Part shown: positions 17,517-27,056 of the stretch, piece by piece
Layout of the letters: every line of letters begins with the position of its first letter
Position numbering within the stretch: position 1 is the stretch's first letter
Source of the DNA: Pseudocoprococcus catus
GTDB lineage: Bacteria; Bacillota; Clostridia; Lachnospirales; Lachnospiraceae
Assembly: GCF_902381825.1 (NCBI RefSeq)
Contig: NZ_LR698973.1
Coordinates: 1,405,759 to 1,447,021 of the forward strand
Reading direction: 5' to 3'
Length of the DNA stretch: 41,263 bases
Notes under the pieces: model-generated
Database searches by the model: none
What the model was told of the DNA's origin: nothing
Seen by the model: the letters and a program-made list of their open reading frames with translations, nothing else
Position numbers and translations under genes: made by a program

Positions 17517-18388
17517 TTCTCGCCGTCCTCCATTCTCGTCTTCCTCCATAAATTCAGAATTTCCTCTGCTGCATCGGATACAGTCAAGATATCTGTGGAT
17601 AAGTCATAACCTTTTTCCGCAAGACTGTGCATAAGATAGGTCATCTTCGGCGCAGAAAGTCCCATTTTCTCTAATTCCTTATAACGACCAAAAATTTCAT
17701 GCGGTAAGCCGTCCATGACCAGTTCTCCCTGATTCATTACAAGCAATCTCTCAGCGTATTCCGCCATATCCTCCATAGAATGCGAAGATAATATAACCGT
17801 CATCCCGGTTTCTCTGTATAAATGCACAATCGTATCCAGGATCTCTTTCCGACTTCCCGGGTCTAATCCAGCCGCCGGTTCATCAAGAATCAACACTTCC
17901 GGCTGCATCGCCAGAACACCTGCAATGGCCACACGGCGTTTCTGACCGCCTGATAATTCAAAAGGTGATAAGGTATATTGTTCTTCTTTGATGCCCACCA
18001 GCTGAAGCGCATCGATCGCCCGCTTTCTGGACTCTTCCTGAGATAATCCCAGATTCTTCGGCCCAAAAGCCACATCCGTCAGTACATCAATCTCAAATAG
18101 CTGATATTCCGGATACTGAAAAACAATACCGACTTTCGAACGCAATTCCTTTTTCTTGTAGCCATCCGCTGTGATGTCCTCATCATGAAAATAAATTTTG
18201 CCGGAGGTTGGCCTGATTAATCCGTTCATATGCTGGATCAACGTTGACTTACCGGATCCGGTATGGCCGATCACCCCGATAAAGCTACCTGATTCAACAG
18301 CGAAACTAACATCTTTCAGAGCCTGTTTCTCAAAAGTGGTTCCGCCACTATATATATAATTAACATTCTCAAATCGAATCTGCGACAT
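17513..18388 (-). CDS. ecfA2: ECF transporter ATPase EcfA2
   Basis: This 291-residue ABC ATPase has Walker A GHTGSGKST (41-49), Q-loop FQYPEYQLFE, signature LSGGQ (145-149), Walker B VLILDEP (165-171) and switch His203. FQYPEYQLF is typical of EcfA2 rather than EcfA1. Its start overlaps the ecfA1 end by 20 nt and its stop overlaps ecfT by 4 nt, so the three are translated as a unit. It pairs with EcfA1 to power uptake of micronutrients. Confidence 0.96.
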   Translation of the reverse strand: MSQIRFENVNYIYSGGTTFEKQALKDVSFAVESGSFIGVIGHTGSGKSTLIQHMNGLIRPTSGKIYFHDEDITADGYKKKELRSKVGIVFQYPEYQLFEIDVLTDVAFGPKNLGLSQEESRKRAIDALQLVGIKEEQYTLSPFELSGGQKRRVAIAGVLAMQPEVLILDEPAAGLDPGSRKEILDTIVHLYRETGMTVILSSHSMEDMAEYAERLLVMNQGELVMDGLPHEIFGRYKELEKMGLSAPKMTYLMHSLAEKGYDLSTDILTVSDAAEEILNLWRKTRMEDGEK

Positions 18389-19265
18389 GTCCCGTCCCCT
18401 TTCCCCCAGGCTGCAAAATCTGTTCTAATTCATGAATAAACTGTTCCTGGGTCAGAATACCGTCGGAAAAAGGCATTCCCTGCTGTTTCAGCTGCCAGGC
18501 TAACTCCGTGATCTGGGGAACATCCAGCTCCAATTTCTGAAGCTCCTCTACTCTGGAAAAAACCTCTTTTGGCGTGCCATCCATGGCAATCTGCCCCTGA
18601 TCCATAACAAGTACACGATCTGCATCCACCGCCTCATCCATATGATGGGTGATCAGGATAACGGTTACTTTCTCATCTTTATTTAGACGATGTACAGCCT
18701 CCAGAACCTCTCTTCGGCCTGACGGATCCAGCATAGCTGTTGCCTCATCCAATACCATACAGGAAGGCCTCATAGCCATAATGCCAGCAATAGCAATTCG
18801 CTGTTTCTGACCGCCTGACAATTTATTCGGCGAATGATACCGATAAGCTGTCATATCTACACTCTCCAGACTCTTTGCCACACGCTGCCATATTTCTTCC
18901 GTAGGCACGCCCATATTTTCAGGACCGAATGCCACATCCTCCTCCACAACACTGGCGATAATTTGATTATCCGGATTCTGAAAAACCATTCCTGCGGTCT
19001 TTCTTATCTCCAGCCATTCTCTTTGCTCTTTTGTGTCATGCCCGTTAATCCATACGGTTCCTTCTGTTGGCTGAAGCAATGCATTCAGATGTCTGGCAAG
19101 TGTTGATTTGCCTGAACCGTTATGTCCCAGTAAAACAACAAAACTTCCTGCCTCTATATCCACAGAAATATCCCGCAGAACTCTGTTCTTAGACTCAATA
19201 TTGCCATTCTCATCCTTCTGCACATAATCGTGGATCAGATGCAGAGCCCGGATAATCTTTTCCAT
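18369..19265 (-). CDS. ecfA1: ECF transporter ATPase EcfA1
   Basis: This 298-residue ABC ATPase has Walker A GHNGSGKST (47-55), FQNPDNQIIASVVEEDVAFGPEN, which marks the EcfA1 branch, LSGGQKQR, and VLDEATAMLDP. ATG 19265 follows AGGAGGAG; upstream in-frame ATGs, for example at 19424, would cross the rplQ terminator region and have no site before them. The gene follows rplQ across a 210-nt spacer containing a hairpin, so ecf-truA expression may depend on read-through from the ribosomal genes; no clear promoter was found in the spacer. Confidence 0.95.
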   Translation of the reverse strand: MEKIIRALHLIHDYVQKDENGNIESKNRVLRDISVDIEAGSFVVLLGHNGSGKSTLARHLNALLQPTEGTVWINGHDTKEQREWLEIRKTAGMVFQNPDNQIIASVVEEDVAFGPENMGVPTEEIWQRVAKSLESVDMTAYRYHSPNKLSGGQKQRIAIAGIMAMRPSCMVLDEATAMLDPSGRREVLEAVHRLNKDEKVTVILITHHMDEAVDADRVLVMDQGQIAMDGTPKEVFSRVEELQKLELDVPQITELAWQLKQQGMPFSDGILTQEQFIHELEQILQPGGKGTGHVADSI

Positions 19266-19405
19266 GTTTACTCCTCCTGTAAAATCTCTGTCCTTTTCAG
19301 TCATTTGGCAATTCTTCATAAGCGCCTCGGACAGTTGACGCCCTTTGCCCATACACCCCAATGCATGTAAAAAACTTCCAAATAACCAAAAAGAAAAGAG
19401 GCCCC

Positions 19406-19431
19406 GTAAGATATGCCTAAGCATATCTTAC
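19406..19431 (-). terminator. Hairpin after rplQ, partial terminator
   Basis: Perfect 11-bp arms GTAAGATATGC and GCATATCTTAC around a 4-nt loop. On the minus strand a T-rich tract follows about 8 nt later, so termination may be incomplete, allowing read-through into ecfA1. Confidence 0.65.
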
Positions 19432-19475
19432 AACAGCCCCTTCAATATGTCTATCAGAATTTAAGTCAAACCGAA

Positions 19476-20000
19476 TTAAACTAATTCGATGATAACTTCC
19501 ATAGCTGCATCGCCTTTACGTTCACCGATCTTAACGATTCTTGTATAACCACCGTTACGTGTAGCATACTTCTCAGCTAATTCACCAAATAACTTATCCT
19601 GAAGATTGATTTCTTTTGTATTGGCTTTTCTCTTAGCAGCAGCTGCAGGGATGTCTTTTCTTGTGTAAAGAACCTTTGCCATCTGCTTTCTAGCATGTAA
19701 ACGGGATGGTCTGTCTTTTTTGATTGTCTTCTCAACTGTATCAAAAACAACTTTGCCATCTTCTTTTACTCTCTTGCCGTTAGCGTCCTTACGAACAACC
19801 TTAGCCTGAACAGTTACTTCATCAAAGTTATCTTTTTCTTTAACACCAAGTGCAATTAAGCCTTCGGCAATCTTTCTGATTTCTTTTGCTTTTGCTTCAG
19901 TAGTCTTAATCTTGCCGTAGCATAACAGATCAGTTACCTGATTTCTGAGCAAAGCTTTACGCTGACTGGAAGTTCTTCCAAGTTTTCTATAGCCTGCCAT
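19476..20000 (-). CDS. rplQ: 50S ribosomal protein L17, enlarged form
   Basis: L17 binds near the exit tunnel of the large subunit. The conserved ends are clear: MAGYRKLGRTSSQRKALLRNQ and NGGYTRIVKIGERKGDAAMEVIIELV. At 174 residues it is about 45-50 longer than E. coli L17, owing to an internal lysine-rich insertion around residues 60-110 (KVVRKDANGKRVKEDGK and following). Insertions of this kind are known in clostridia. AAGGAGG precedes ATG 20000. It is the last gene of the alpha operon. Confidence 0.97.
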   Translation of the reverse strand: MAGYRKLGRTSSQRKALLRNQVTDLLCYGKIKTTEAKAKEIRKIAEGLIALGVKEKDNFDEVTVQAKVVRKDANGKRVKEDGKVVFDTVEKTIKKDRPSRLHARKQMAKVLYTRKDIPAAAAKRKANTKEINLQDKLFGELAEKYATRNGGYTRIVKIGERKGDAAMEVIIELV

Positions 20001-20042
20001 TGTATATCCTCCTTAAAAATCGATAAATTCTAACGGAGCGAA

Positions 20043-21002
20043 TTATTCGTCACTCGGATTCAGCTGAAGTCCAAGTTCTTTCAGTTTGGCAAGAACTTCT
20101 TCAAGTGATTTACGTCCAAGATTTCTTACCTTCATCATATCTTCAGCTGTTCTGTTTGTTAACTCCTCAACCGTATTGATACCAGCACGTTTCAGGCAGT
20201 TATATGAACGAACGGATAATTCAAGCTCATCAATATTCATTTCAAGAACTTTTTCTTTCTCATTGTCTTCTTTTTCTACCATAACTTCTGCTGTCTTGGC
20301 ATTTTCAGAAAGATCAATGAAAAGATTCAGATGGTCGCTCAACACTTTTGCAGCAAGACTGACAGCCTCGTCTGGTCCAAGTGTACCATTTGTATAGACA
20401 TCAAGAGTGAGTTTGTCATAATCTGTCACCTGACCTACACGTGTATTCTCAACAGTCATATTGACACGCTCAACAGGTGTATAGATAGAATCTACAGCAA
20501 GTACTCCGATTGGTAAATCATCGCTCTTATTCTTATCTGAGCTGACATAACCTCTGCCCTTTGTAATTGTAAGCTCCATGTAGAGTTTGCAATCAGCACC
20601 GCCACTTAATGTAGCGATCACCTGATCCGGATTCATGATTTCGATATCCTGATCAACCTGAATATCGGCCGCTGTAACGACGCCTTCGCCTTCGTATTCA
20701 ATATAAGCTAATTTTGGCTCATTGGTCAGACTTGTATTCTTGATTGCCAGACTTTTGATGTTCATGATAATCTCAGTAACGTCTTCCTTAACGCCAGGAA
20801 TTGCACTGAATTCATGGACAACACCGTCAATCTTTACATGACTGACAGCAGCACCTGGAAGAGAGGAAAGCATAATTCTTCTTAAGGAATTACCAAGAGT
20901 AATTCCGTAGCCTCTCTCTAAAGGCTCAACTACAAAACGTCCGTATTTGTTATCTTCTGATATCTCTGCAATCTCTATTTTCGGTTTTTCAAAATAAAAC
21001 AC
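20043..21002 (-). CDS. rpoA: DNA-directed RNA polymerase alpha subunit
   Basis: Alpha dimers nucleate RNA polymerase assembly, and the C-terminal domain contacts UP elements and activators. The 319-residue protein has [28 protein letters not shown] in the N-terminal domain and the alpha-[24 protein letters not shown]...[11 protein letters not shown]. The start is GTG at 21002, preceded by AAAGGAGG at suitable distance. It sits between rpsD and rplQ as usual. Confidence 0.98.
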   Translation of the reverse strand: MFYFEKPKIEIAEISEDNKYGRFVVEPLERGYGITLGNSLRRIMLSSLPGAAVSHVKIDGVVHEFSAIPGVKEDVTEIIMNIKSLAIKNTSLTNEPKLAYIEYEGEGVVTAADIQVDQDIEIMNPDQVIATLSGGADCKLYMELTITKGRGYVSSDKNKSDDLPIGVLAVDSIYTPVERVNMTVENTRVGQVTDYDKLTLDVYTNGTLGPDEAVSLAAKVLSDHLNLFIDLSENAKTAEVMVEKEDNEKEKVLEMNIDELELSVRSYNCLKRAGINTVEELTNRTAEDMMKVRNLGRKSLEEVLAKLKELGLQLNPSDE

Positions 21003-21076
21003 TAAATTGGCCCTCCTTTATGGGTTTGAAACTAATTGAGGGTAGTCCATCAGCCTGTCAAACAAGCTAAAAATTA

Positions 21077-21670
21077 TTATTTAGAATACAACTCAACGAT
21101 AAGCATTTCGTCAACAGGAACATCAATCTGCTCTCTTAATGGAAGAGCTTTAACTTCACCTTTCAGGTTTTCCTGATCTGCTTCAAGCCATTCAGGAACC
21201 ATTCTGCCGCCAGCCATCTCAAGGATGTCTTTATATCTCTGTGAAGTTTTGAATTTTTCTCTGATTTCAACAACATCGCCAGGTTTTACCTGATAAGAAG
21301 GAATATTAACAAGCTTGCCGTTTACGGAAACATGTTTGTGATCTACGATCTGTCTTGCTTCTTTACGTGTTCTTGCAAAACCAAGTCTGAAAATAATATT
21401 ATCAAGACGGCATTCAAGCATAACCATCAGGTTTTCACCTGTCTGGCCTTTCATCTGGCTTGCTTTAGCAAAGTAGTTTCTGAAAGGTTTTTCCAGAACA
21501 CCATAGATGAATTTAGCTTTCTGTTTTTCTCTTAACTGATTACCGTACTCGGATTTCTTTCTATTGCCTCTAATAGACTGTCTGTTGGACTTCTTATCTA
21601 CACCAAGGTAGAGTGGGTCAAGCCCAAGGCTTCTACATCTTTTTAAAACTGGAACCATTTCTCTAGCCAT
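21077..21670 (-). CDS. rpsD: 30S ribosomal protein S4
   Basis: S4 starts assembly of the 16S 5' domain and often represses its own operon. The 197-residue protein has an S4 RNA-binding domain, [31 protein letters not shown], and the N-terminal part lacks the four-cysteine zinc site (the C-minus form). Here S4 is within the alpha operon between rpsK and rpoA, unlike B. subtilis, where rpsD is elsewhere. Confidence 0.98.
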   Translation of the reverse strand: MAREMVPVLKRCRSLGLDPLYLGVDKKSNRQSIRGNRKKSEYGNQLREKQKAKFIYGVLEKPFRNYFAKASQMKGQTGENLMVMLECRLDNIIFRLGFARTRKEARQIVDHKHVSVNGKLVNIPSYQVKPGDVVEIREKFKTSQRYKDILEMAGGRMVPEWLEADQENLKGEVKALPLREQIDVPVDEMLIVELYSK

Positions 21671-21688
21671 ATCTATTACACCCTCCTA

Positions 21689-22084
21689 TTAGACTCTTCT
21701 GCGTTTTGGCGGACGGCATCCGTTATGAGGAACAGGTGTTACGTCTCTGATGCTTGTAACTTCAATACCGCATGCCTGTAATGCACGGATTGCGGCTTCA
21801 CGACCTGAACCAGGACCCTTAACCATAACTTCTACTGACTTCAGACCATGAATAAGTGCAGCCTTTGCAGCTGTCTCTGCTGCCATCTGTGCAGCATAAG
21901 GAGTTGACTTACGGCTGCCTCTGAAGCCAAGACCACCAGCACTTGCCCATGATAAAGCATTGCCTTCTGTATCTGTAAGTGTAACAATTGTATTATTAAA
22001 AGATGACTGAATATGTGCCTGACCACGTTCAACGTTTTTTCTGACACGCTTCTTTGTAACTTTCTTTGTCACTTTCTTAGCCAT
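21689..22084 (-). CDS. rpsK: 30S ribosomal protein S11
   Basis: The 131-residue protein of the platform of the small subunit has [31 protein letters not shown] and the C-terminal [18 protein letters not shown]. The N-terminus is very basic, [18 protein letters not shown] 22084 follows AGGAGG by 7 nt, 20 nt after rpsM. Confidence 0.98.
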   Translation of the reverse strand: MAKKVTKKVTKKRVRKNVERGQAHIQSSFNNTIVTLTDTEGNALSWASAGGLGFRGSRKSTPYAAQMAAETAAKAALIHGLKSVEVMVKGPGSGREAAIRALQACGIEVTSIRDVTPVPHNGCRPPKRRRV

Positions 22085-22103
22085 TGATCATTAACCTCCT
22101 GAA

Positions 22104-22475
22104 TTACTTCTTCTTGTTTGCTACTGTCTTCTTAGGACCCTTACGAGTTCTTGCGTTTGTCTTTGTCTTCTGACCACGAACTGGAAGACCTTTTCTGTGA
22201 CGGATGCCTCTGTAGCAACCAATTTCCTGTAATCTCTTGATATTAATAGCGATCTCTCTACGAAGATCACCTTCGATTAAGATGCTGTCTGCATCGATTG
22301 CATCACGGATTTTACCAACTTCTTCATCTGTTAAGTCTCTAACACGAGTGTCTGGATTAACGCCAGCTTCCTTTAAAAGGCGATTTGAAGTTGCTCTACC
22401 GATACCATATACATAAGTAAGGCCGATTTCAATTCGTTTATCTCTTGGTAAGTCAACACCACTGATACGAGCCAT
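22104..22475 (-). CDS. rpsM: 30S ribosomal protein S13
   Basis: S13 contacts the large subunit and P-site tRNA from the head of the 30S. The 123-residue protein has [29 protein letters not shown] and the C-terminal [31 protein letters not shown] 22475 is preceded by CGGAGGTG. A 293-nt structured spacer separates it from rpmJ upstream. Confidence 0.98.
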   Translation of the reverse strand: MARISGVDLPRDKRIEIGLTYVYGIGRATSNRLLKEAGVNPDTRVRDLTDEEVGKIRDAIDADSILIEGDLRREIAINIKRLQEIGCYRGIRHRKGLPVRGQKTKTNARTRKGPKKTVANKKK

Positions 22476-22768
22476 GTAATTACACCTCCGATAGTTGTCC
22501 TAAACAGGGGCAAAACTGTAACACACATATTGCTATGTGTGGTGAAATGCTTACAGCGCCTCCCACTGTTCTTATTATTCATTCTTGTTCTTTATATTAG
22601 TAAATAATATCGTCATTTTGACGGTCATGACGATACGTGATCTGTTATGATCAATTATATATAATAGTGAGGCTTACACCCATCCAGGTGTATCCCACTG
22701 CAGCCGCATAACTTCGATTGCCCGGAATAAGGCAATTCTGTTACTACAGACAGAAATACAGAGTAGAA
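22476..22768 (-). promoter_or_regulatory. Structured RNA spacer between rpmJ and rpsM
   Basis: No gene was seen in these 293 nt, but several perfect or near-perfect stems occur: 22522-22541 (8-bp arms, loop TTGC), 22610-22633 (7-bp arms), 22676-22691 and 22717-22736. Such density suggests a ribosomal protein autoregulatory leader, perhaps for S4 or S13. No good promoter was found inside. Confidence 0.5.
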
Positions 22769-22882
22769 TTAACCCTGTCTCTGTTTGTGTTTAGGATTTT
22801 CGCAGATAATTCTGACGCTTCCTTTTCTCTTGATAACCTTGCATTTCTCGCAGATAGGCTTTACAGAAGATCTTACCTTCAT
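22769..22882 (-). CDS. rpmJ: 50S ribosomal protein L36
   Basis: This is the smallest gene in the superoperon, coding 37 residues. The zinc-binding residues Cys11, Cys14, Cys27 and His32 are all present (CEKC and CENPKH), so this is the zinc form. AAGGAGAG precedes ATG 22882. It lies between infA and rpsM, the usual place. Confidence 0.97.
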   Translation of the reverse strand: MKVRSSVKPICEKCKVIKRKGSVRIICENPKHKQRQG

Positions 22883-22926
22883 TATAAATCTCTCCTTTCA
22901 TAGAATGTACATCCACATACGCAACC

Positions 22927-22944
22927 CCGTTCCTCTTAGAACGG
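22927..22944 (-). promoter_or_regulatory. Stem-loop in the rpmJ leader
   Basis: CCGTTC/GAACGG arms around a 6-nt loop between the predicted promoter and rpmJ. Possible leader element; no T-run. Confidence 0.4.
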
Positions 22945-22990
22945 TGGCCATGTACCGGCTGCTCATTCCATTTTAGAACGCTCGCCGACT

Positions 22991-23019
22991 ATTATATCAT
23001 ATGAAAATATAGAAATCAA
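22991..23019 (-). promoter_or_regulatory. Internal promoter upstream of rpmJ (alpha operon)
   Basis: On the minus strand TTGATT (23019-23014), 17-bp spacer, TATAAT (22996-22991), placed right after infA. It would start an RNA of about 100 nt leader carrying rpmJ, rpsM, rpsK, rpsD, rpoA and rplQ. Confidence 0.75.
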
Positions 23020-23034
23020 GCAGTTTTTTTAATT

Positions 23035-23253
23035 TTACTTATCTCTCCAAATAATTCTACCCTTAGTCAGATCATATGGAGAAAGTTCAATCGTTACCTT
23101 ATCTCCTGGTAAGATTTTAATAAAGTTCATTCTGAGCTTGCCGCTGATATGTGCCAGTACAACATGCTTGTTCTCAAGTTCAACTTTGAACATGGCATTT
23201 GGCAGTTTTTCAACAACTACGCCTTCAACTTCGATGACATCTGCTTTTGACAT
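23035..23253 (-). CDS. infA: Translation initiation factor IF-1
   Basis: IF-1 occupies the A site during initiation. The 72-residue OB-fold protein has [39 protein letters not shown] and [13 protein letters not shown]. Its ATG directly follows the stop of the KOW gene, with AGGAGG inside that gene, so the two are translationally coupled. Confidence 0.98.
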   Translation of the reverse strand: MSKADVIEVEGVVVEKLPNAMFKVELENKHVVLAHISGKLRMNFIKILPGDKVTIELSPYDLTKGRIIWRDK

Positions 23254-23532
23254 TTATTTGTCCTCCTGATTTTCTTTCCTGTTTTCAAAGGTTTGAATAA
23301 TTTTTACTATATCTGCATCGGTAATCTCTGCATCCATACGGATGTTAATCTTCTGCAGGTGCAGAGGATTTTTTCTTTTGGGTTTTGAAACCGTCCACTT
23401 TGTACCATCTGCAGCATCAAGATTCCTGTCCCCGACTGCTGTGACAATATAAAGTCTGTTCTGATCTCTTCCCTGTCTGGATCTCACCAGCTGACCAATC
23501 GGATATTTATCTGATAACGCTTTCTTCTTCAT
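23254..23532 (-). CDS. KOW domain RNA-binding protein (L14e-like)
   Basis: The roughly 92-residue basic protein begins with a KOW-type motif, YPIGQLVRSRQGRDQNRLYIVTAVGD, as in archaeal/eukaryal L14e-like proteins. A gene of this type between map and infA is common in clostridia; its function is not established. The start is ambiguous, because a GTG and three ATG codons follow one another (23541-23532); ATG 23532 is best spaced from AAAGGG. It ends directly at the infA start codon. Confidence 0.85.
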   Translation of the reverse strand: MKKKALSDKYPIGQLVRSRQGRDQNRLYIVTAVGDRNLDAADGTKWTVSKPKRKNPLHLQKINIRMDAEITDADIVKIIQTFENRKENQEDK

Positions 23533-23544
23533 CATCATCACCCT

Positions 23545-24297
23545 TTACCTAAGAGTTAATATCTCACAGCCATCTTTTGTTACAAGAATTGTATTCTCAT
23601 AATGTGCAGATAAGGATCCGTCATCTGTTACAACCGTCCAGTCATCATCTTCATAGGCAACTTCCCATGTACCGGCATTCACCATTGGTTCAATGGCCAA
23701 TGTCATACCTGCCATTAAACGGATACCTCTTCCTTTTGTACGGAAATTCGGTATCTCCGGATCTTCATGGAGATGTGTGCCAATGCCATGACCTACAAGG
23801 TCACGAACAACTGAAAAGCCGTTTCCTTCAACATAATCCTGAATAGCAGCGGAAATCTCATGTAGATGATTCCCTTCTTTAGCAAAACTGATACCTTTAA
23901 AAAAGCTTTCCCTGGTTACATCAATGAGTCTCTGTGCTTCTGCACTGATCTCTCCGACTCCCCATGTTCTGGCTGCATCTGAATGATAGCCTTTGTAAAT
24001 GAGCCCTGCATCCAGACTGACGATATCTCCTTCTTTCAGGACTCTCTTATCAGTAGGGATTCCGTGAACAACTTCATCATTGATGGATACACAGATAGAA
24101 GCAGGGAATCCATTATAATTCTTGAAATTCGGTACGCAACCGAAATCACGGATAATCTCTTCTCCTAATCTGTCTATATCAAGTGTTGTCATTCCCGGCT
24201 TTAATGCTTTGTGCAGTTCCTCATGGGTAATGGCCAGCAATCTTCCCGCTTCACGCATAAGTGCAATCTGCTTCTCAGACTTTACTGTTACTGCCAT
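23545..24297 (-). CDS. map: Methionine aminopeptidase, type I
   Basis: This enzyme removes the N-terminal Met from new proteins. The 250-residue protein has all expected residues: His78 (substrate binding), Asp96, Asp107, His170, Glu203 and Glu234 (two metals), within VVHGIP, SLDAG, HSDAARTWG, GHGIGTHLHEDP and AIEPM. It starts 1 nt after adk, so coupling with adk is likely. Confidence 0.97.
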   Translation of the reverse strand: MAVTVKSEKQIALMREAGRLLAITHEELHKALKPGMTTLDIDRLGEEIIRDFGCVPNFKNYNGFPASICVSINDEVVHGIPTDKRVLKEGDIVSLDAGLIYKGYHSDAARTWGVGEISAEAQRLIDVTRESFFKGISFAKEGNHLHEISAAIQDYVEGNGFSVVRDLVGHGIGTHLHEDPEIPNFRTKGRGIRLMAGMTLAIEPMVNAGTWEVAYEDDDWTVVTDDGSLSAHYENTILVTKDGCEILTLR

Positions 24298-24298
24298 A

Positions 24299-24943
24299 TT
24301 ATTCTCCCAGAATCTTCATGATATCATCGAAGACTTTGTCCATTGACTGTGTACCGTCTACTTCAACCAGTACTTTTCTTTCTGTATAGAAGTCAATCAA
24401 TGGCTGTGTCTGAGTATGATAAACATCCAGACGTTTCTTAACTGTTTCCGGTTTGTCATCATCTCTGAGAATGAGCGATTCACCGCACACATCACATTTG
24501 CCTTCAACCTTTGTAGGATTGAACAGCACATGATAAGTTGCTCCACATCCAACACAAGCACGGCGACCGGACATTCTATTGATTATATTCTCATCTGGAA
24601 CGTCGATATCAATCGCATAATCCAGCTTTTGTTCAATAGCATTAAGGGCATTTTCCAGTGCTTCCGCCTGAGGAATTGTTCTTGGGAAACCATCCAGAAT
24701 ATAGCCTTTTTCACAGTCAGCTTGTTGAATTCTATCAACGACGAGATCGCAGACCAGTTCGTCCGGTACAAGAAGGCCCTTATCCATGTATTCTTTGGCT
24801 TTTGCGCCCAGTTCTGTACCATTCTTAATGTTGGCTCTGAAGATATCTCCGGTTGATATATGTGGGATTCCGCATTTTTCGGCAATCATTTTAGCCTGAG
24901 TACCCTTACCGGCACCCGGTGCTCCAAGCATAATTATTTTCAT
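24299..24943 (-). CDS. adk: Adenylate kinase, zinc-LID form
   Basis: The enzyme interconverts AMP and ATP with two ADP. The 214-residue protein has the P-loop [10 protein letters not shown] (8-17), the long LID domain, and four LID cysteines, CVGC and CDVC, that bind structural zinc as in Gram-positive adenylate kinases. GDIFRAN, DGFPRT and RLDVYHTQT motifs are present. It follows secY with a 123-nt spacer that has a hairpin. Confidence 0.97.
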   Translation of the reverse strand: MKIIMLGAPGAGKGTQAKMIAEKCGIPHISTGDIFRANIKNGTELGAKAKEYMDKGLLVPDELVCDLVVDRIQQADCEKGYILDGFPRTIPQAEALENALNAIEQKLDYAIDIDVPDENIINRMSGRRACVGCGATYHVLFNPTKVEGKCDVCGESLILRDDDKPETVKKRLDVYHTQTQPLIDFYTERKVLVEVDGTQSMDKVFDDIMKILGE

Positions 24944-25001
24944 AATTATCCTCCAATCATATGTCCAACAATTGATTAATAGTAACTTTATAACAGCAAG
25001 T

Positions 25002-25031
25002 ATTCAGCCTTCGATAAATCGAACGCTGAAT
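25002..25031 (-). promoter_or_regulatory. Stem-loop in the secY-adk spacer
   Basis: Fourteen-bp arms with one mismatch (25002-25015 and 25018-25031) around a minimal loop. On the minus strand no T-run follows, so partial attenuation or RNA processing between secY and adk is more likely than termination. Confidence 0.5.
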
Positions 25032-25066
25032 CTTTGCATTGTTATACAACTTTTGTAAAATCGAAC

Positions 25067-26395
25067 TTACTTGCTGAAAATACCAGTCAAGTGTCTCTGT
25101 TCAACTTTTGAATCGATCTGTCTGATTGTTTCGATAATAACACCAACAATAATGATCAATGATGTACCACCAAAGGATACATCGGCACCGAATAAACCTG
25201 AAAATACAATAGGTACCAGTGCAACAATCAGAAGACCAACAGCGCCGATGACAATGGTGCTGTTTGATACAGACTGCAGATATTCTGCTGTCTGTTTGCC
25301 AGGTCTGTGACCCGGAATAAAACTGCCTCTTTCCTTTAGACGTTCCGCTACTTCAACAGGGTTGAATGTAATGGATGTATAGAAATAAGCAAAAGCAACA
25401 ACCAGTACAATATAGATGATAACACCAATACTGTAAACCGGTGCCGACATATTGAACCAGTTATTCTGATTCAGAACTTTGATAATCTCACCTAAAATAC
25501 CACTTGGTGTCTTACCAGCAAATGTTGTGATCAGACTCGGCAGTGACATTAATGAACCGGCAAAGATAACAGGGATAACGTTTGCGGAATTCACTTTGAA
25601 AGGAATATAATCGCCAACGCTTCCCACGCTGCGTCTGCCCTGAACCTTTGATGAGTTCTGTACAGGAATCTTGATATAAGCGTCCTGAAGATAAACAACA
25701 AAGACAAACATGAACAGAATAACAGCAACAATAATGATGAGAGCAAGACCCGCTTTCACGATGTTCTTACCACTCATGAATGTATCATACAGTGTTTTGA
25801 AATCCTGCGGCAGTCTTGAAATGATGTTGAATAAAAGGATCATGGAGACACCATTGCCGACGCCATGTTTAGTGATCTCTTCACCGAGATAAATCAGTAC
25901 GCAAGCACCTGTAACAAGTGCAACGACTACAATAACCAGGCCCATTGCATTCTTAGATGCCAAATATCCACCACGGTAGAATCCGATACCCATAGCAAGA
26001 GACTGGATGGCAGCTAATACGATAGAAAGATAGAAAGTATACTCTTTCATCTTCTCACGTCCATCCTGATCCTTCTGCATCTCTTCGAGAGAAGGAATAA
26101 TGATGGTCATCAGCTGCATAATGATTGATGATGTGATGTAAGGTGTAATACTCAGTGCAAATACTGACATCTGGCTGAATGAACCACCTGTCATCATATC
26201 AAAAAGATCCATTGCTCCATTTGACTGGTTGGCAAACCATGAAGCAAAGACATCCCGGCTTACGCCAGGAATTGGTATCTGAGCACCAAACCTGACGACA
26301 ACCAGAATCAAAAATGTAAATAAAAGTCTTTTCTGAATCTCAGGGACCTTTAATATATTTTTGAGACTTGCACCATTTGAATTGGTATTAGCCAT
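25067..26395 (-). CDS. secY: Protein translocase subunit SecY
   Basis: SecY forms the channel of the general secretion pathway. The 442-residue protein begins with a cytoplasmic helix (LKNILKVPEIQKRLLFTFLILVVVRFGAQIPIPGV) and shows about ten membrane segments, with GVGNGVSMILL and FNPVEVAERLKERGSFIPGHRPGKQT in the conserved cytoplasmic loop. Its ATG shares one base with the rplO stop (TAATG). Confidence 0.98.
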   Translation of the reverse strand: MANTNSNGASLKNILKVPEIQKRLLFTFLILVVVRFGAQIPIPGVSRDVFASWFANQSNGAMDLFDMMTGGSFSQMSVFALSITPYITSSIIMQLMTIIIPSLEEMQKDQDGREKMKEYTFYLSIVLAAIQSLAMGIGFYRGGYLASKNAMGLVIVVVALVTGACVLIYLGEEITKHGVGNGVSMILLFNIISRLPQDFKTLYDTFMSGKNIVKAGLALIIIVAVILFMFVFVVYLQDAYIKIPVQNSSKVQGRRSVGSVGDYIPFKVNSANVIPVIFAGSLMSLPSLITTFAGKTPSGILGEIIKVLNQNNWFNMSAPVYSIGVIIYIVLVVAFAYFYTSITFNPVEVAERLKERGSFIPGHRPGKQTAEYLQSVSNSTIVIGAVGLLIVALVPIVFSGLFGADVSFGGTSLIIIVGVIIETIRQIDSKVEQRHLTGIFSK

Positions 26396-26835
26396 TAGAT
26401 CACCTCTGTAGTTCCACCAAGAGCCTGAATCTTTTCTGCAGCACTCGCACTGAATGCGTTTGCTTTAACTGTTAATTTCTTCGTAAGCTCACCGTTGCCA
26501 AGGATCTTAACGCCATCTTTAGGGTTTTTGATAACGCCGTTTTCAACTAATGTTTCGATTGTAACAACAGTACCATCTTCGAATCTGTTTAATTCTGTGA
26601 TATTGATGCTTACGATATCTTTTGTATTTCTGTTTGTGAAGCCTCTCTTAGGAAGTCTTCTGTATAAAGGCATCTGGCCACCTTCAAAACCTGGTCTTGG
26701 AGCGCCGGAACGTGCCTTCTGACCTTTGTGACCCTTACCTGCTGTCTTGCCATTGCCTGAACCATGACCACGGCCTACTCTGAAGTTAGCGCTGTGTGTG
26801 GAACCTGCAGCTGGTTTTAATTCTGATAAGTTCAT
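26395..26835 (-). CDS. rplO: 50S ribosomal protein L15
   Basis: The 146-residue protein has [12 protein letters not shown], the Gly-rich [26 protein letters not shown] and a C-terminal beta domain. ATG 26835 is used because AAGGAGG is 8 nt before it; a GTG at 26844 overlaps that site. It lies between rpmD and secY as expected. Confidence 0.97.
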   Translation of the reverse strand: MNLSELKPAAGSTHSANFRVGRGHGSGNGKTAGKGHKGQKARSGAPRPGFEGGQMPLYRRLPKRGFTNRNTKDIVSINITELNRFEDGTVVTIETLVENGVIKNPKDGVKILGNGELTKKLTVKANAFSASAAEKIQALGGTTEVI

Positions 26836-26860
26836 TACGTGCACCTCCTTGCAATCTGAA

Positions 26861-27043
26861 TTAGATTTCTTCTACTTTTACTAAATGCTTAACCTGTGCA
26901 ACCATGCCTCTAGTTGCTGCATTATCTGGTAATTCAACTGTTTTGTTCAGCTTCTTAAGACCAAGAGCTTCAACAGTCTTTTTATGTTTAGGAATTGCAC
27001 CAATTGTAGATTTAACTAAAGTAATCTTTAATTTCTCTGCCAT
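26861..27043 (-). CDS. rpmD: 50S ribosomal protein L30
   Basis: The 60-residue protein has [28 protein letters not shown], the short L30 of bacteria. AAGGAGG precedes ATG 27043; the gap to rpsE is 13 nt. Confidence 0.97.
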   Translation of the reverse strand: MAEKLKITLVKSTIGAIPKHKKTVEALGLKKLNKTVELPDNAATRGMVAQVKHLVKVEEI

Positions 27044-27056
27044 TACAAACGCCTCC

